DNA of 64,000 bases. Origin: Pseudomonas sp. REP124. GTDB taxonomy: Bacteria > Pseudomonadota > Gammaproteobacteria > Pseudomonadales > Pseudomonadaceae. The stretch is taken from positions 123,473-187,472 of the forward strand of contig NZ_JAIQWX010000001.1 of assembly GCF_020164475.1 (NCBI RefSeq). The letters run 5' to 3'. Every line of letters starts with the position of its first letter. Position 1 is the first letter of the stretch. The position numbers and the translations under genes were made by a program. Under the pieces are notes generated by a model that worked only from the letters and a program-made list of their open reading frames with translations, ran no database searches and was not told the DNA's origin. Shown here one piece after another: positions 8,391 to 16,880 of the stretch.

Positions 8391-8735
8391 CTATTCACTT
8401 CCAGTTTGCTGAAGCAGTTTGACGTCGTCGTCGACGAATTGCTCGCCTGGTACAGGCGCGTCGGGATGCATCGAGTGCGAACCATTTCTTCCTGCTGGCT
8501 GGATATATCCAAACGCGTCATCGTCGGCGAATTGCCCGGCTGCTATAGGCGCGTTCGGATGCATCGAGTGCGAACCATTTCTCCCTACCGCCTGGATGAA
8601 TCCAGATGCATCGTCGGCAGTGGATTCACTCAAGGTGCTGCTCCGATTTTGCTGTGTGGATGGGTCAGCGTGCGCTGTCAGGCAGGCTGCTGTCAGCAGC
8701 GCTGCGGCCATTGCGCTCGGTATGGTGGTGCTCAT
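8391..8735 (-). CDS. Small exported protein with two 31-residue tandem repeats
   Basis: This is a 114-residue protein that I do not recognise. Residues 1-23 form a clear Sec signal peptide ending AHA before Asp24. After a short linker, residues 41-71 and 72-102 are tandem 31-residue repeats sharing G-[FY]-I-Q, the invariant core GRNGSHSMHP, [ND]AP and QF-x-D-D-D. A third copy starts (DDDV) and breaks off near residue 105. The repeat is also visible in the DNA at about 8440-8620, so the duplication is fairly recent. Each unit carries two histidines, a methionine and an acidic DDD stretch, so metal binding is possible; this is a guess. The mature product would be about 90 residues, periplasmic or secreted. 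Neighbours give no clue. Confidence 0.72.
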   Translation of the reverse strand: MSTTIPSAMAAALLTAACLTAHADPSTQQNRSSTLSESTADDASGFIQAVGRNGSHSMHPNAPIAAGQFADDDAFGYIQPAGRNGSHSMHPDAPVPGEQFVDDDVKLLQQTGSE

Positions 8736-8891
8736 TGTCGTACGCCTCCGTTAGAGTCGCACCTTGCAGTTTGAACCTCTGGGGAAAAAGATTGATCGCG
8801 GGCGACCGACGGCTTGGTCAATGATGGTTACGGGATGCGCATTGCTTTCGAGCATGAAAATGATCGCTGACTCTTTCCTGAACTCAGGAAT

Positions 8892-9719
8892 TCAAAGCCT
8901 CTGAAATGTCGCCGGTGATCCATCAGATACTACCTGCGACCCTATCGGGCTGAACCCGAACTCTTCCATTGACTGCGCCGCTTGCGGACTTTGCAGGTGC
9001 CGGATCAAAGCCACTGCGCCTTCACCGCGCTGTGCATGGGCTGCCACTGCCGCAGCGATGACGTTCACGCGCTGGACCTCATCGGGCAGTGGCCCGATGA
9101 TTTGGACTCCCGAGACCGCCAACAACTCGCTCATTTGCTGCAAACCGACCTGCGCCTTACCGTTGCGCAGTGCATCGCCAACCAGCGCCGGCGCTGCGAT
9201 CATCACAGTCTTCTCGCGCAACTGTTCAACGATGCCCATCTTCGGAAACAGCACGTTGACCGCGTAATCCCCACTGACCCCACTGGAAACCGCGACGGAC
9301 TTTGCCGCCAGCAACGTACGACGCAGCCCTTCTGTGGTGGCGATATCCGGTCTGGGAGCACCGACCTGCACCGCCAGCCCCAAATGTGAGGTGGCAAGGT
9401 CTTGTAGCGTTTCTGTTCGCACATTTCCCTGTTTGACTTGCTCATCCAAGGCCTCGCGGATCATCACAACGAGATCAGCCTTCTCGCCGTTTCTGAGGCG
9501 CACGGGCAGGGCATCCGGAGCGTTTCCGTAAGAGGCACCCCAGGAAAAGACCAACCGCTCCCCGCTCATCGCTTCAAATTCGGGCCCAACCTTTTGGAAT
9601 AGCGGTTTGAGCGCCGTTGAAGCCAACACGTGCAAGTCTGCAGCAGGCGTGCTGCCTGCCACGCCTATCATTGCGAAGGAGCCGACCGCCACGGCTGTCA
9701 AAAGACGTACTCGTCGCAT
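8892..9719 (-). CDS. ModA-like periplasmic binding protein (molybdate-binding family)
   Basis: It belongs to the ABC-type substrate-binding group that includes ModA. The chosen ATG at 9719 has a good GAGGGGG six bases upstream; a GTG at 9732-9734 and an ATG at 9723-9725 are in-frame alternatives nearer the upstream gene. A signal peptide is followed by ADLHVLASTALKPLFQKVGPEFE, close to the ModA N-terminus, then LVFSWGASYG and VSSGVSGDYAVNVL. No ModB or ModC gene is adjacent, so it is an orphan binding protein. Such orphans often serve as sensors or bind something other than molybdate. It is probably co-transcribed with the exported DJ-1 gene that ends 11 bp upstream. Confidence 0.8.
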   Translation of the reverse strand: MRRVRLLTAVAVGSFAMIGVAGSTPAADLHVLASTALKPLFQKVGPEFEAMSGERLVFSWGASYGNAPDALPVRLRNGEKADLVVMIREALDEQVKQGNVRTETLQDLATSHLGLAVQVGAPRPDIATTEGLRRTLLAAKSVAVSSGVSGDYAVNVLFPKMGIVEQLREKTVMIAAPALVGDALRNGKAQVGLQQMSELLAVSGVQIIGPLPDEVQRVNVIAAAVAAHAQRGEGAVALIRHLQSPQAAQSMEEFGFSPIGSQVVSDGSPATFQRL

Positions 9720-9730
9720 TCGCATCCCCC

Positions 9731-10501
9731 TCACTCAGCTTTGGCTTGCAGCGCTTTGATTACCGCCTCGCCCAGCGCTTTTGCGGACGCCGGATTCTGG
9801 CCGGTAATCAGTTGCCCATCGACTACCACGCGGCTCTCGAAAACCGGGGCTTCTTCGAACGTTGCGCCAGCCTTTCTCAACGCGCCTTCAAGCTCGAAAG
9901 GCACGATCGTGGCGTACTGACGCGCTATCTCCTCCTCGGCAGTGAAACCGGTGAGGCGGCGTCCCTCGATCAGGTTGCGGCCATTGCTGAGCTTTACATC
10001 GAGCAGCCCGGCCGGGCCATGGCAAACCGCACTGACAACACCATGGTTCTCATAGATGGTGCGCACGATGCTGCTGAGTACAGGGTTGTTGACGAAGTCC
10101 CACATGGGGCCATGACCGCCCACCAACATCACCGCGCTGTACCGGGATGGGTCAACTTTGGAAAGCTTGAGGGTGCTACCCAACTTGTTGCGGTGCTGCG
10201 GGTTAGTCCAGAACTTCAGGTTAGCTTCATCCTTCAAGTCGAAACCATCGAAAGGTGCCAATCCACCATTGGGACTGGCCAGGTCGAAGTCGACACCTGC
10301 CTCGTCGAATACTTCGACCGGATGGGTGAGCTCGGGAAACCAGAAGCCCCCGACAAGCTTTTCGGTTTTCTTGTCAAGGCTCGATACAACGATCAGGACC
10401 TTTTCGTTTTTCAAGTTCTGTTCGGCGAACGCCGTAGAGGGACTCGCCACGAATGCGAAAAGCACAGCGGAAAAACCAATAATTCGCTTGGAAAAAGACA
10501 T
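9731..10501 (-). CDS. Exported DJ-1/PfpI family protein (Hsp31-like), copy 1
   Basis: It is a class I glutamine-amidotransferase-fold protein. The start at 10501 is chosen because AAGGAAG lies just upstream and a signal peptide (cut near AFA before Glu27) follows directly; the open frame upstream looks like non-coding sequence. Residues 35-255 carry the DJ-1 fold with LVGGHGPMWDF and the nucleophile elbow AVCHGPAG (Cys160, His161), as in Hsp31/glyoxalase III and isonitrile-hydratase-like proteins. Export to the periplasm is unusual for this family. A related exported protein is at 31954-32787. The gene is divergent from a LysR regulator 175 bp away, which probably controls it. Confidence 0.85.
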   Translation of the reverse strand: MSFSKRIIGFSAVLFAFVASPSTAFAEQNLKNEKVLIVVSSLDKKTEKLVGGFWFPELTHPVEVFDEAGVDFDLASPNGGLAPFDGFDLKDEANLKFWTNPQHRNKLGSTLKLSKVDPSRYSAVMLVGGHGPMWDFVNNPVLSSIVRTIYENHGVVSAVCHGPAGLLDVKLSNGRNLIEGRRLTGFTAEEEIARQYATIVPFELEGALRKAGATFEEAPVFESRVVVDGQLITGQNPASAKALGEAVIKALQAKAE

Positions 10502-10676
10502 GTCACTTCCTTGGATGATGAACGACAGGGCGAACTCTAGCCGCGCCGCCGGAAGTGAAAAACTGGCCCGGCCCGAATGCACTATTTATAAAACCATTCT
10601 AATAGCGCTGAATTACCTGTAAGAAATCGAGTAGTCTGCGGGCTTGTCACATGCACAGACAGCAACGGGACGAGCA

Positions 10677-11579
10677 ATGAACCACCCTCCAAATTTCGAT
10701 GGACTGCCCGAGTTTCTGGCGGTGGCCAAGCGCTTGAGCGTCACTAAAGCTGCCCTCGATCTTGGCAAGACGGCTGGCTCGGTCAGCCAAGCCTTGCAGC
10801 GACTGGAACAACGCCTGGGCATCGCACTTTTCCATCGCACGACTCGCAGGATGTCCCTGACGGAAGCTGGCCATGCTCTGTTGGAAAAAATTGAACCAGC
10901 CGCTACTGCCATCTCTACCGGGCTTGAGGATGCCGCTCAATCCGCGCAGGCACCATCCGGCACCCTGCGTCTGATTGTCGAGAGATTGGCTCTGCCGCAT
11001 GTCATTGAACCGGTGCTGCCAGCCTTTCGAAAGGCTTGGCCGAACCTGAACGTAGAAATCACGGTCAGCAATCGCCACGAGAATTTCGTTTCCGAGGGAT
11101 ATGACGCGGGCATATTGATCGGGTCCTACATCGCTCAGGACATGATCGCGGTGCGACTTTGCAAACCTTATCAATGGGCGATTTTCGGCTCACCGGCGTA
11201 CTTCAAATCACACGGCAAACCGCAAGTAACCAACGATCTGATACAGCACGAGTGCATTCGCTTTCGCCGGCCTGAAAAAGGCGACATCTATCGTTGGGAA
11301 TTCCTGGAGAACGGTTCGACCGTGCGAATAGATCCGAAAGGAGCCATTACGGTCAATGACGGTGAACTCATGCGCAGCCTCGCCGTGAAAGGCATGGGGC
11401 TCATCTATTCATCGACCTTCCACACCTCGCGCGAGTTAGCGGCGGGCACGCTTGAGCCCGCACTGCTCGATTGCTCACCCAGCAGTGACGGGCTGTTTAT
11501 CTACTTCTCGAAAGCCGCCAGGAATCAACCCAAGCTGCGAGCGTTTATCGATATGTGCACCAGCATGCTGAAGTCCTGA
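10677..11579 (+). CDS. LysR-family transcriptional regulator
   Basis: This 300-residue regulator starts at the ATG at 10677; a TTG at 10644 is in frame but less likely. The N-terminal winged helix is visible as FLAVAKRLSVTKAALDLGKT with QRLEQRLGIALFHRTTRR. The C-terminal two-lobed effector domain is similar to the CrgA/AaeR-like branch (GTLRLIVERLALPHVI, GYDAGILIGSYIAQDMIAVRL). It is transcribed away from the exported DJ-1 and ModA-like genes, the usual LysR layout, so those two genes are its probable targets. The inducer is unknown. Downstream, 11580-11844 holds no recognisable feature. Confidence 0.88.
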   Translation: MNHPPNFDGLPEFLAVAKRLSVTKAALDLGKTAGSVSQALQRLEQRLGIALFHRTTRRMSLTEAGHALLEKIEPAATAISTGLEDAAQSAQAPSGTLRLIVERLALPHVIEPVLPAFRKAWPNLNVEITVSNRHENFVSEGYDAGILIGSYIAQDMIAVRLCKPYQWAIFGSPAYFKSHGKPQVTNDLIQHECIRFRRPEKGDIYRWEFLENGSTVRIDPKGAITVNDGELMRSLAVKGMGLIYSSTFHTSRELAAGTLEPALLDCSPSSDGLFIYFSKAARNQPKLRAFIDMCTSMLKS

Positions 11580-11844
11580 CTCACTCGTGGCATAGAGGTT
11601 GTTGTCCGCTTCTGGCTAGCGACGGCCCAGCATTGTTCGTCGTTGTCGTCAGGTAGCAAAGCCCTATAACAAAAGTATGTTGTAGCTGATGATCAGGCGA
11701 TTTTCGTCCGCCCCGCAGGCGAAGTCAGAGCGATAGCTCGCCTTACGCCAGCGTATGAAAATTCGAGCGCACCGAGATGGCCAAATTGTTTTTGTTGAGT
11801 GGAGTCGCTGGTTGTGTTGCTGGTTACTGAGTTGAACAAGACCC

Positions 11845-13131
11845 TCAGTTGAAAACGCCGATGATTCCCAGTGCGATAGCCGCTACGAACATCACGAAAC
11901 ACGTACCAATGCTCCAGCAGATGGAAGCACGTTGGTTGTCTCCGTAATCCAGGTCGAGCAGCCCGCACAGAAGGTAGGTCGACGCAACGAGAGGGCTGAG
12001 CAGGTGAACGGGTTGACCGATCAGGCCGGCGATAGCCATCTCCTTTGCACTGATTCCGTAGTGGCTCGCAGTCTCGGCAAGGATTGGAAGAATTCCGAAG
12101 TAGAAGGCGTCGTTGGTCAGTACGTAGGTGAACGGCATGCTGAGGAAGGCCGTGATGACTGACATGAAATGCCCGGCTGAATCTGGAATCACATGAATCA
12201 GGCTCTCCGAGATGGCCTTGATCATCCCGGTTCCCGACATGATCCCGACGAAGATGCCCGCCGCGAAAATCAGCAAGGTCACCGCCATGACGTTATCGGC
12301 ATATTTGCCAACCACTTCCTTCTGGGCTTTGACACTGGGGAAGTTCACCAGGACGCCCAGGCCGAACGCGAGCATGAACAGAATGGGGAGCGGCATGACG
12401 TTGAGCATCATCATGGTGACCAACGTGATGGTCAGTGCAGCGTTGAACAGAAAGCGCCAGTCAGTCAGTTTGAACTCGGTGAAGTGGCTCATGACTTCAT
12501 CGTGGTCGAGTTGCACGACACCCAGGCGACGACGCTCACGGCGACCAAGGTAGAAGGCTGCAAACAGCACCCAGCCAGCCCCAGCGATCATTATTGGAAG
12601 CATTTCCCGGAAAAGCTCGGTGATATCCACGTGCATGGCGCTCGCGGCGCGAGAGAACGGCCCCGCCCAAGGGAGGATGTTCATCACGCCATTGGTCAGC
12701 AACAAAACAGTGGCCAGAACCTGAAGACTCATCCCTGTCCGTCGATAGAGCGGAAGCAGTGCGGCAGTGGTGATGATGTAGGTTGTCGCGCCATCGCCAT
12801 CCAGGCCGACGCAGATGCCAAGCACGGCAGTACCGATGACAATTTTCAGCGGATCGCCTTTAACGCATTTCAGGATCAGTTTGATCAGCGGATTGAACAA
12901 ACCGGCGTCGGTCATCATGCAAAAGTAGAGGATTGCGAAGGTCAGCATGATCCCGGTGGGGGCCAGCATCTTTACGCCATCGAACATCATCGGCCCGAGT
13001 TGGGTCGCGAATCCGCCCAGGCTCGCGAATGCAACCGGCACCAGAATGAGGGCTACCAGCGGAGAAAGGCGCTTGCTCATGACCAGGTACATGAAGCAGG
13101 TGATCATGGTGTAGCTCAAGAGAGTGAGCAT
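11845..13131 (-). CDS. CitMHS-family carboxylate transporter
   Basis: This inner-membrane carrier has 428 residues and about twelve hydrophobic segments. The family imports citrate or related hydroxy-acids as metal complexes or with protons. Visible family features are GLDGDGATTYIITTAALLPL, LLLTNGVMNILPWAGPF and FYFGILPILAETASHYGI. It is read in the same direction as the SMP-30 lactonase upstream (107 bp gap), so both may share the promoter near 14172-14300. The neighbouring CoA-transferase and HMG-CoA lyase suggest that it imports a branched hydroxy-dicarboxylate such as 3-hydroxy-3-methylglutarate or citramalate. That substrate is inferred. Confidence 0.85.
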   Translation of the reverse strand: MLTLLSYTMITCFMYLVMSKRLSPLVALILVPVAFASLGGFATQLGPMMFDGVKMLAPTGIMLTFAILYFCMMTDAGLFNPLIKLILKCVKGDPLKIVIGTAVLGICVGLDGDGATTYIITTAALLPLYRRTGMSLQVLATVLLLTNGVMNILPWAGPFSRAASAMHVDITELFREMLPIMIAGAGWVLFAAFYLGRRERRRLGVVQLDHDEVMSHFTEFKLTDWRFLFNAALTITLVTMMMLNVMPLPILFMLAFGLGVLVNFPSVKAQKEVVGKYADNVMAVTLLIFAAGIFVGIMSGTGMIKAISESLIHVIPDSAGHFMSVITAFLSMPFTYVLTNDAFYFGILPILAETASHYGISAKEMAIAGLIGQPVHLLSPLVASTYLLCGLLDLDYGDNQRASICWSIGTCFVMFVAAIALGIIGVFN

Positions 13132-13238
13132 GTTTCCCTCTTATTATCTGTTTTGTATGAGTGGTAAAAGTTCGCCAGCTTTTCCGGGGCCGAACAACAC
13201 CCGTGCGCCATTTGCACAGGGCAGCAAGGCTTCAGTAA

Positions 13239-14171
13239 TCAGCCTGGAGCGTGGGAGTACATTTGCTTCCCTGAATGACCTGGCTCAGCTTTGAGTACAT
13301 GGCCGGTTGAGGAATCGATAATGAAAAGACTCCGCTTCTCATGGCCACCGAAGGCCAGGTTGGTCAGGGTCTTTCCTTCAGTGCAGGACTTGAATCTGTA
13401 GAGCGGCACGGCATGGGAATCGAATGCCCATACGCATCCATTACCGGCATCACAGACATACAGGTTTCCTGATTCGTCGAGCGCCATACCATCGGCGCCG
13501 CTCACACCGCCTGCCATGGCGGTGAACACGCCTACCTTGGAGGTGCTGCCGTCAGGCTGAAGAGGAAGTCGCCAAACTGCGTTCCCGCGAGTCATCGCTA
13601 CCAGTAGCGCTTTTTCATGGAAATCCATCACCAGGCCATTAGGGCTAGGGCCGTTATCCAGCAAACAGTCCAGGCGTTGTTGCTCCAGGTCGTAACGGAA
13701 GACACGACCCGTGGGATCGTGCATCCCTGTCTGTCCCTGATCGGTGAAGTAGAGGTGTCCCTGCCGGTCAAAAAACAGATCATTTACGCCCTTGAAGCTT
13801 TCACTCCGGCGATGCGTGAGGAAGGGTTCGATGCGTTTGCTGATCGGATCGAGTACGAGAATTCCGTTTTTGTAATCGGCTATGAACACTCGACCATCGC
13901 GATGGATTTTCAATCCATTGGGCCAGCCGTCGTATTCGACAACCAGCTCCCAATCGCCGCCTGCAGAAACCCGGAAAACGCGGCCGTATGGAATGTCAGT
14001 CACGTAGAGATTACCGGCCTGATCGAAGGATGGCCCCTCCAGAAAGCTGGCGACTGGCTGACCTGGTTTGTTGGCTCTGACCCAATCGGAATCCCCGTCA
14101 CGCCAAAACTCTTTTGGCAGTCTGCTGAAGACTTCGGTGCAACGTTCCTCGGGAGGGGCGTAAAGGCTCAT
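13239..14171 (-). CDS. SMP-30/gluconolactonase-family lactonase
   Basis: This is a 310-residue six-bladed beta-propeller hydrolase with no signal peptide, hence cytosolic. The divalent-metal ligands of the family can be placed: Glu in FLEGPSFD, Asn in FKGVNDLFFD, Asn in GPSPNGLVMD and Asp in SGADGMALDE. The enzyme would open a sugar- or hydroxy-acid lactone. It is divergent from the HMG-CoA lyase/CoA-transferase operon and shares its control region, with a perfect palindrome between them. It may therefore hydrolyse the lactone form of the acid the cassette degrades. This placement is inferred. Confidence 0.87.
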   Translation of the reverse strand: MSLYAPPEERCTEVFSRLPKEFWRDGDSDWVRANKPGQPVASFLEGPSFDQAGNLYVTDIPYGRVFRVSAGGDWELVVEYDGWPNGLKIHRDGRVFIADYKNGILVLDPISKRIEPFLTHRRSESFKGVNDLFFDRQGHLYFTDQGQTGMHDPTGRVFRYDLEQQRLDCLLDNGPSPNGLVMDFHEKALLVAMTRGNAVWRLPLQPDGSTSKVGVFTAMAGGVSGADGMALDESGNLYVCDAGNGCVWAFDSHAVPLYRFKSCTEGKTLTNLAFGGHEKRSLFIIDSSTGHVLKAEPGHSGKQMYSHAPG

Positions 14172-14561
14172 GGCATATCTCCATGTGAAAACAGGCGCAC
14201 CACACAGAAGCTCAAACGGCAGTGGTTCGGGTCGGTGCCTTCAGTGTATGTCGCTTGGACTGTCTTGTTGTTTCGAGCTTCGTTCTATCTGATAGAACAT
14301 CGTTGCTCTTGGTAGAACACTTTCCAAGCTATTTTTGTTGCTGTCAAGTCTGCTCTGACGGTCGAGTTCACAGCTGTCCTCTACCAATCTCTGAAATTAC
14401 CCGTTCATCGCAGGTCGCGTTGACAGGGAGGAATTTGTGGATAGATACTAAAACAGAACGCAATTCCGCCTGACAGAACAATCATAAAAAACAGCGCTTC
14501 GCCTCGTTGCCGCACTGCATGAATGTTCGGGCAGGCTCTCCACACAAACAGGAGAACCTCC
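14172..14561. promoter_or_regulatory. Divergent control region of the CoA-dependent hydroxy-acid cassette
   Basis: This 390-bp stretch lies between the lactonase and the HMG-CoA lyase start. It holds the palindrome at 14282-14298, an extra half-site GGTAGAACAC at 14311-14320, and two direct ACAGAAC motifs near 14453-14480. No coding frame is convincing: the in-frame ATG at 14523 lacks a ribosome site, while AGGAGAA at 14550-14556 fits the GTG at 14562. Confidence 0.6.
14282..14298. promoter_or_regulatory. Perfect palindrome, likely operator of the IclR regulator
   Basis: GTTCTATC-T-GATAGAAC has 8-bp perfect arms around one base, with a further half-site (TAGAAC) 15 bp downstream. The size and symmetry suit an IclR-family dimer site. 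The only IclR gene in the cassette is at 18338-19108. The assignment is an inference from position and symmetry. Confidence 0.6.
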
Positions 14562-15503
14562 GTGAAAGAAGCGACAGATATCGACATCCTGGTCAGTGAA
14601 GTTGGGCCAAGGGATGGCTTACAAAGTGTCAAAGCCACCATGCCCACCGAGGTGAAGCTGGAGTGGATCTCCGCGTTGGCGGGTGCCGGCTTGAGAGAAA
14701 TTGAGGTCGGCTCGTTTGTGTCGCCGAAACTACTGCCGCAGATGGCTGATGCAGCTCAAGTCGTCGCTCACGCCCTGACCTTGCCCGATCTGTTCGTCAC
14801 TGCACTGGTGCCGAATCTCAAAGGCGCTGAAGCCGCGTTCAACGCGGGTATTCATAAGATCACCTTGCCTGTTTCCGTGAGCGAACAGCATTCGATCTCG
14901 AACATTCGCAAAACCCATGCTCAAGTTTTCGATGAAGTTCAAGCGGTGGTCGCACTGCGCAACGAACGCTTCCCAACTGTCCAGATCGAGGCCGGTCTAT
15001 CCACTGCCTTCGGATGCACTCTTCAGGGCGTTGTCACCGATGACGAGACGATTGCGATTGCCTTGAAGATGGCGGATCTCGGAGTGGACGAGGTCGGTCT
15101 CTCCGACACAGTCGGTTACGCCAATCCCACTCAGGTACGCCGTTTGTTCACCCGCTTGTTCCTGGAACTCGGGCCGCTCGCAGGAAGTGCTCACTTTCAC
15201 AACACCCGGGGGCAAGGGTTGGCCAACGTAGTCGCTGCCCTGGAAGCGGGGGTGAAAACCTTCGATGGCTCCCAGGGTGGGCTCGGCGGGTGTCCATATG
15301 CACCAGGTGCATCGGGGAACATCGTCACCGAAGACCTGGTTTATCTCCTTGAGTCCATGGGACTGAAAACCGGCATCGACATTGATCGATTGATCGCCGC
15401 CCGTGAAGTGCTTCGTCGTGGGCTACCTGATGAGCCGGTATACGGCTTCATCCCCGATGCTGGCGTCGGCAAGAATTTCACCTATGCGAAGGAGGCCGTA
15501 TGA
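14562..15503 (+). CDS. Hydroxymethylglutaryl-CoA lyase family protein
   Basis: It is expected to cleave 3-hydroxy-3-methylglutaryl-CoA (or a similar tertiary-hydroxy acyl-CoA) by retro-Claisen reaction, giving acetyl-CoA plus a keto acid. GTG 14562 is chosen as start because AGGAGAA is six bases upstream. The 313-residue TIM barrel shows the catalytic Arg17-Asp18 (VGPRDGLQ), the metal-binding HFHN in SAHFHNTRG, and the flexible-loop cysteine in SQGGLGGCPYAPG. That loop differs slightly from the classical SVAGLGGCPY signature (Gln and Gly for Val and Ala), so the substrate may not be HMG-CoA itself. The stop overlaps the CoA-transferase start as ATGA, so the two enzymes are coupled. Citramalyl-CoA is an alternative substrate. 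Confidence 0.85.
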   Translation: MKEATDIDILVSEVGPRDGLQSVKATMPTEVKLEWISALAGAGLREIEVGSFVSPKLLPQMADAAQVVAHALTLPDLFVTALVPNLKGAEAAFNAGIHKITLPVSVSEQHSISNIRKTHAQVFDEVQAVVALRNERFPTVQIEAGLSTAFGCTLQGVVTDDETIAIALKMADLGVDEVGLSDTVGYANPTQVRRLFTRLFLELGPLAGSAHFHNTRGQGLANVVAALEAGVKTFDGSQGGLGGCPYAPGASGNIVTEDLVYLLESMGLKTGIDIDRLIAAREVLRRGLPDEPVYGFIPDAGVGKNFTYAKEAV

Positions 15504-16702
15504 GCCAGCACGAAGAGAAGACCCTGCCACTGACCGGCATCCGAGTCGTTGAATTTGTGCATATGGTGATGGGCCCGACCTGCGGGCTGCTGCTTGCCGA
15601 TCTCGGTGCCGAGGTCATCAAGGTGGAGCCGGTGCCAGAGGGTGACAACACTCGTCGCCTGATGGGCTCCGGTGCCGGGTACTGGATGACCTACAACCGG
15701 AACAAAAAAAGCTTTGCCGTAGACATCAAGTCCGAAGAGGGCATGGCCGCGGTGAAGAAGTTGCTGGCTACCGCTGATGTGGTCACCGAGAACTTCCGCC
15801 CAGGCGCCATGGAAAAGTTGGGCTTGGGATACGAGCAGGTCAAGGCCATCAAGCCTGACATCATTTACAGCTCGATGAAGGGCTTCTTGCCAGGCCCTTA
15901 CGAGAAGCGCACGGCGTTGGACGAAGTCGTCCAGATGATGACGGGGCTGGCTTACATGACAGGGCCGGTCGGGCGCCCACTGCGCGCAGGAGCCTCTGTA
16001 AACGACGTCATGGGCGGGATGTTCAGCGCGGTGTCGATTCTCGCGGCTCTGCTGCAACGCAAAGACAGTGGTCGAGGCCAGTTCGTGCAGACCGGTTTGT
16101 TTGAAAACTCTGCCTTTCTGGTTGCTCAGCACATGATGCAGAAGGTCGTGACCGGCAAAGCGGCAGCGCCGATGCCCAGCCGAATTTCGGCTTGGGCCAT
16201 CTATGACGTGTTCGAAACTGCGCAGGAAGATGAGCAGGTCTTCATGGGCGTCGTCAGCGACAGCCAATGGGCTTCGTTCTGTGAGGCCTTCGATTTCCCG
16301 GAGCTAGGTGGTGATGCCGAGTTGAGCCGGAACAATCAGCGTGTCCAGGCACGTGACCGGATCATGCCAATGGTGCGTGAGCGTCTCTCTGGCATGGATA
16401 AGTCGACGGTGATGGCTCTTTGCGAGAAAGCTGGTTTGCCGTTCTCACCCATCCAGCGTCCCGAGGACATGTTCGAGGACGAGCATCTCAACCAGTCTGG
16501 GGGCATGGCGGAACTTACGTTGCCAGACGGTGAACAGGTCAAGGTGCCGATGCTCCCCTTTGAGATGGACGGCCAGCGGTTTGGCGCTCGACTCAATGTT
16601 CCGGATCTTGGCAGCCACTCGAGAGAACTCTTGGCCCAGCTCGGCTACGGGGACGACGAGATCGTCCAGCTTGAGGCCAGCGGCACGGTCAAAACCGCCT
16701 GA
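15500..16702 (+). CDS. Class III (CaiB/BaiF) CoA-transferase
   Basis: It moves CoA between carboxylic acids through an aspartyl-CoA intermediate. It has 400 residues, the usual length. Family features are LTGIRVVEFVHMVMGPTCGLLLADLGAEVIKVEP at the start, a DIKSEEG turn, VTENFRPGAMEKLGLGY, and the catalytic Asp at about 141 (TALDEVVQMM), followed by TGPVGRPLRAG and NDVMGGM. Its start overlaps the lyase stop by four bases. The pair would activate a free dicarboxylic acid and then cleave it. The human enzyme SUGCT, a class III transferase for glutarate and hydroxymethylglutarate, is a precedent for HMG as acceptor. Succinyl-CoA or acetyl-CoA as donor is inferred. Confidence 0.9.
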   Translation: MSQHEEKTLPLTGIRVVEFVHMVMGPTCGLLLADLGAEVIKVEPVPEGDNTRRLMGSGAGYWMTYNRNKKSFAVDIKSEEGMAAVKKLLATADVVTENFRPGAMEKLGLGYEQVKAIKPDIIYSSMKGFLPGPYEKRTALDEVVQMMTGLAYMTGPVGRPLRAGASVNDVMGGMFSAVSILAALLQRKDSGRGQFVQTGLFENSAFLVAQHMMQKVVTGKAAAPMPSRISAWAIYDVFETAQEDEQVFMGVVSDSQWASFCEAFDFPELGGDAELSRNNQRVQARDRIMPMVRERLSGMDKSTVMALCEKAGLPFSPIQRPEDMFEDEHLNQSGGMAELTLPDGEQVKVPMLPFEMDGQRFGARLNVPDLGSHSRELLAQLGYGDDEIVQLEASGTVKTA

Positions 16703-16710
16703 GCCCAGTC

Positions 16711-16743
16711 GTCCCGAGTCTCCCAGGGAGGCTCGGTCGGGAC
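16711..16743 (+). other. Stem-loop between CoA-transferase and MFS genes
   Basis: GTCCCGA pairs with TCGGGAC as the outer stem and GTCTCCC with GGGAGGC inside, with a small bulge. There is no T-run. It sits nine bases after the CoA-transferase stop, so it may protect or separate the upstream message rather than end it. Confidence 0.5.
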
Positions 16744-16880
16744 AAATTTGAAACGACAAGCCCGAAATGATTTTCGGGCGAAATCAGCAGTTTCACTGAC
16801 GCGGGACGCATCAGATCTCTGCGCTCACCGCTGGCCCATCCAGCCACGGTATTCATAACAACAAAACCGAGGATACAGTC

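Noticed and set aside
8223..8774. A 183-codon plus-strand frame over the repeat-protein gene
   Set aside because: The minus strand has a signal peptide with a proper cleavage site and clean in-frame protein repeats; the plus frame has neither.
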